64,000 nucleotides of DNA from Microbacterium oleivorans. Its GTDB lineage: Bacteria; Actinomycetota; Actinomycetes; Actinomycetales; Microbacteriaceae. The notes below the pieces were generated by a model that did not search any database, was not told the origin of the DNA, and was given only the letters and a program-made list of their open reading frames with translations. Positions 63,754 to 64,000 of the stretch are shown piece by piece. Location: assembly GCF_013389665.1 (NCBI RefSeq), contig NZ_CP058316.1:3162001-3226000 (forward strand), read 5' to 3'. A program made the position numbers and the translations under genes. How positions within the stretch are numbered: the first letter of the stretch is position 1; the number at the start of each line of letters is the position of its first letter.

Positions 63754-64000
63754 ATGACCGACTCCAGCGCGCTGTTCACCGGGCAGACGCCGCTGGCGGT
63801 GCGCATGCGCCCGACCTCGCTCGACGAGGTCGCGGGCCAAGGCCATCTGCTGCGCCCGGGTTCGCCGCTGGTCGCTCTGGCGTCGCCCGACGGCAACCGC
63901 AGCGGAGCGGTGTCGGTGATCCTCTGGGGTCCACCGGGCACCGGCAAGACGACACTGGCGCAGGCGATCGCGCGCTCGTCCGGCCGACGCTTCGTCGAGC
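63754..64000 (+). CDS. rarA: replication-associated recombination protein A, N-terminal part (partial)
   Basis: The first 82 codons of a RarA/MgsA-type AAA+ ATPase, which acts at stalled forks with relatives of RuvB and clamp loaders. The family opening [20 protein letters not shown] is followed by Walker A in [16 protein letters not shown]. The gene leaves the window at 64000. A leaderless start from TAGCCT is likely. Confidence 0.92.
   Translation, partial: MTDSSALFTGQTPLAVRMRPTSLDEVAGQGHLLRPGSPLVALASPDGNRSGAVSVILWGPPGTGKTTLAQAIARSSGRRFVE

Overview
The window is chromosomal DNA of a high-GC actinobacterium, most likely Microbacterium or a close relative in the Microbacteriaceae. Reasons: roughly 70% G+C, frequent GTG starts, many start-stop overlaps, actinobacterial marker families (DUF4191, DUF3093, DUF3159, DUF3710, DUF4193, DUF3000, DUF7455, SepH), and a gene order that follows the actinobacterial backbone as I remember it from Mycobacterium (RDD/DUF4191/dlaT; sigA to dxs to RNase D; thrS/HIT/pdx/yebC/ruv/sec/rel). 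The genus is an inference. I see no prophage, insertion sequence, CRISPR array or rRNA operon.

Layout. 1-8030: tail of an RDD protein, DUF4191, an uncharacterised one-TM protein with a kinase-like N-terminus, the lipoyl enzyme cluster pepA-lpdA-sucB, and a PAC2 protein. 8036-20400: sigA followed by a CofE-like ligase and two paralogous ATP-grasp proteins, DUF7455, topoisomerase IV (parE, parC), an alkaline-phosphatase-fold enzyme, sepH and DUF4193. 20400-31700: DUF3093/dut/DUF3710/DUF3159, acnA behind a near-perfect palindrome, dxs, a TetR/membrane-protein pair and pepN. 31700-39900: fadB-like and fadA-like beta-oxidation genes, RNase D, DUF3000, an alpha/beta hydrolase, a RibD-C reductase and zapE. 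39900-45400: amtB behind a GlnR-type site, a PemK/MazF-like protein, a VIT1/CCC1 transporter, four tRNA genes, an ACT protein and an ArsB/NhaD permease. 45400-64000: thrS and a HIT protein, a lipoprotein, vitamin B6 genes (pdxY, pdxR, pdxS, pdxT), yebC, ruvCAB, yajC-secDF, rel, an AbiEi-like orphan, DUF349, a small membrane protein and the start of rarA.

Function. Most of the window is housekeeping: central carbon metabolism (PDH/OGDH E2 and E3, aconitase, beta-oxidation), transcription (SigA), DNA topology and repair (ParCE, RuvABC, RarA), protein export (YajC/SecDF), stringent response (Rel), PLP synthesis and salvage, isoprenoid entry (Dxs), peptide turnover (PepA, PepN) and ammonium uptake.

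A pattern running through the window is leaderless transcription. At least fourteen start codons lie 7-8 nt after a TANNNT or CANNNT -10 hexamer. This rule settles several ambiguous starts (DUF4191, dut, the RibD-C reductase) and exposes a short leaderless ORF upstream of thrS. The least explained gene set is the CofE-like ligase with its two ATP-grasp partners directly behind sigA.
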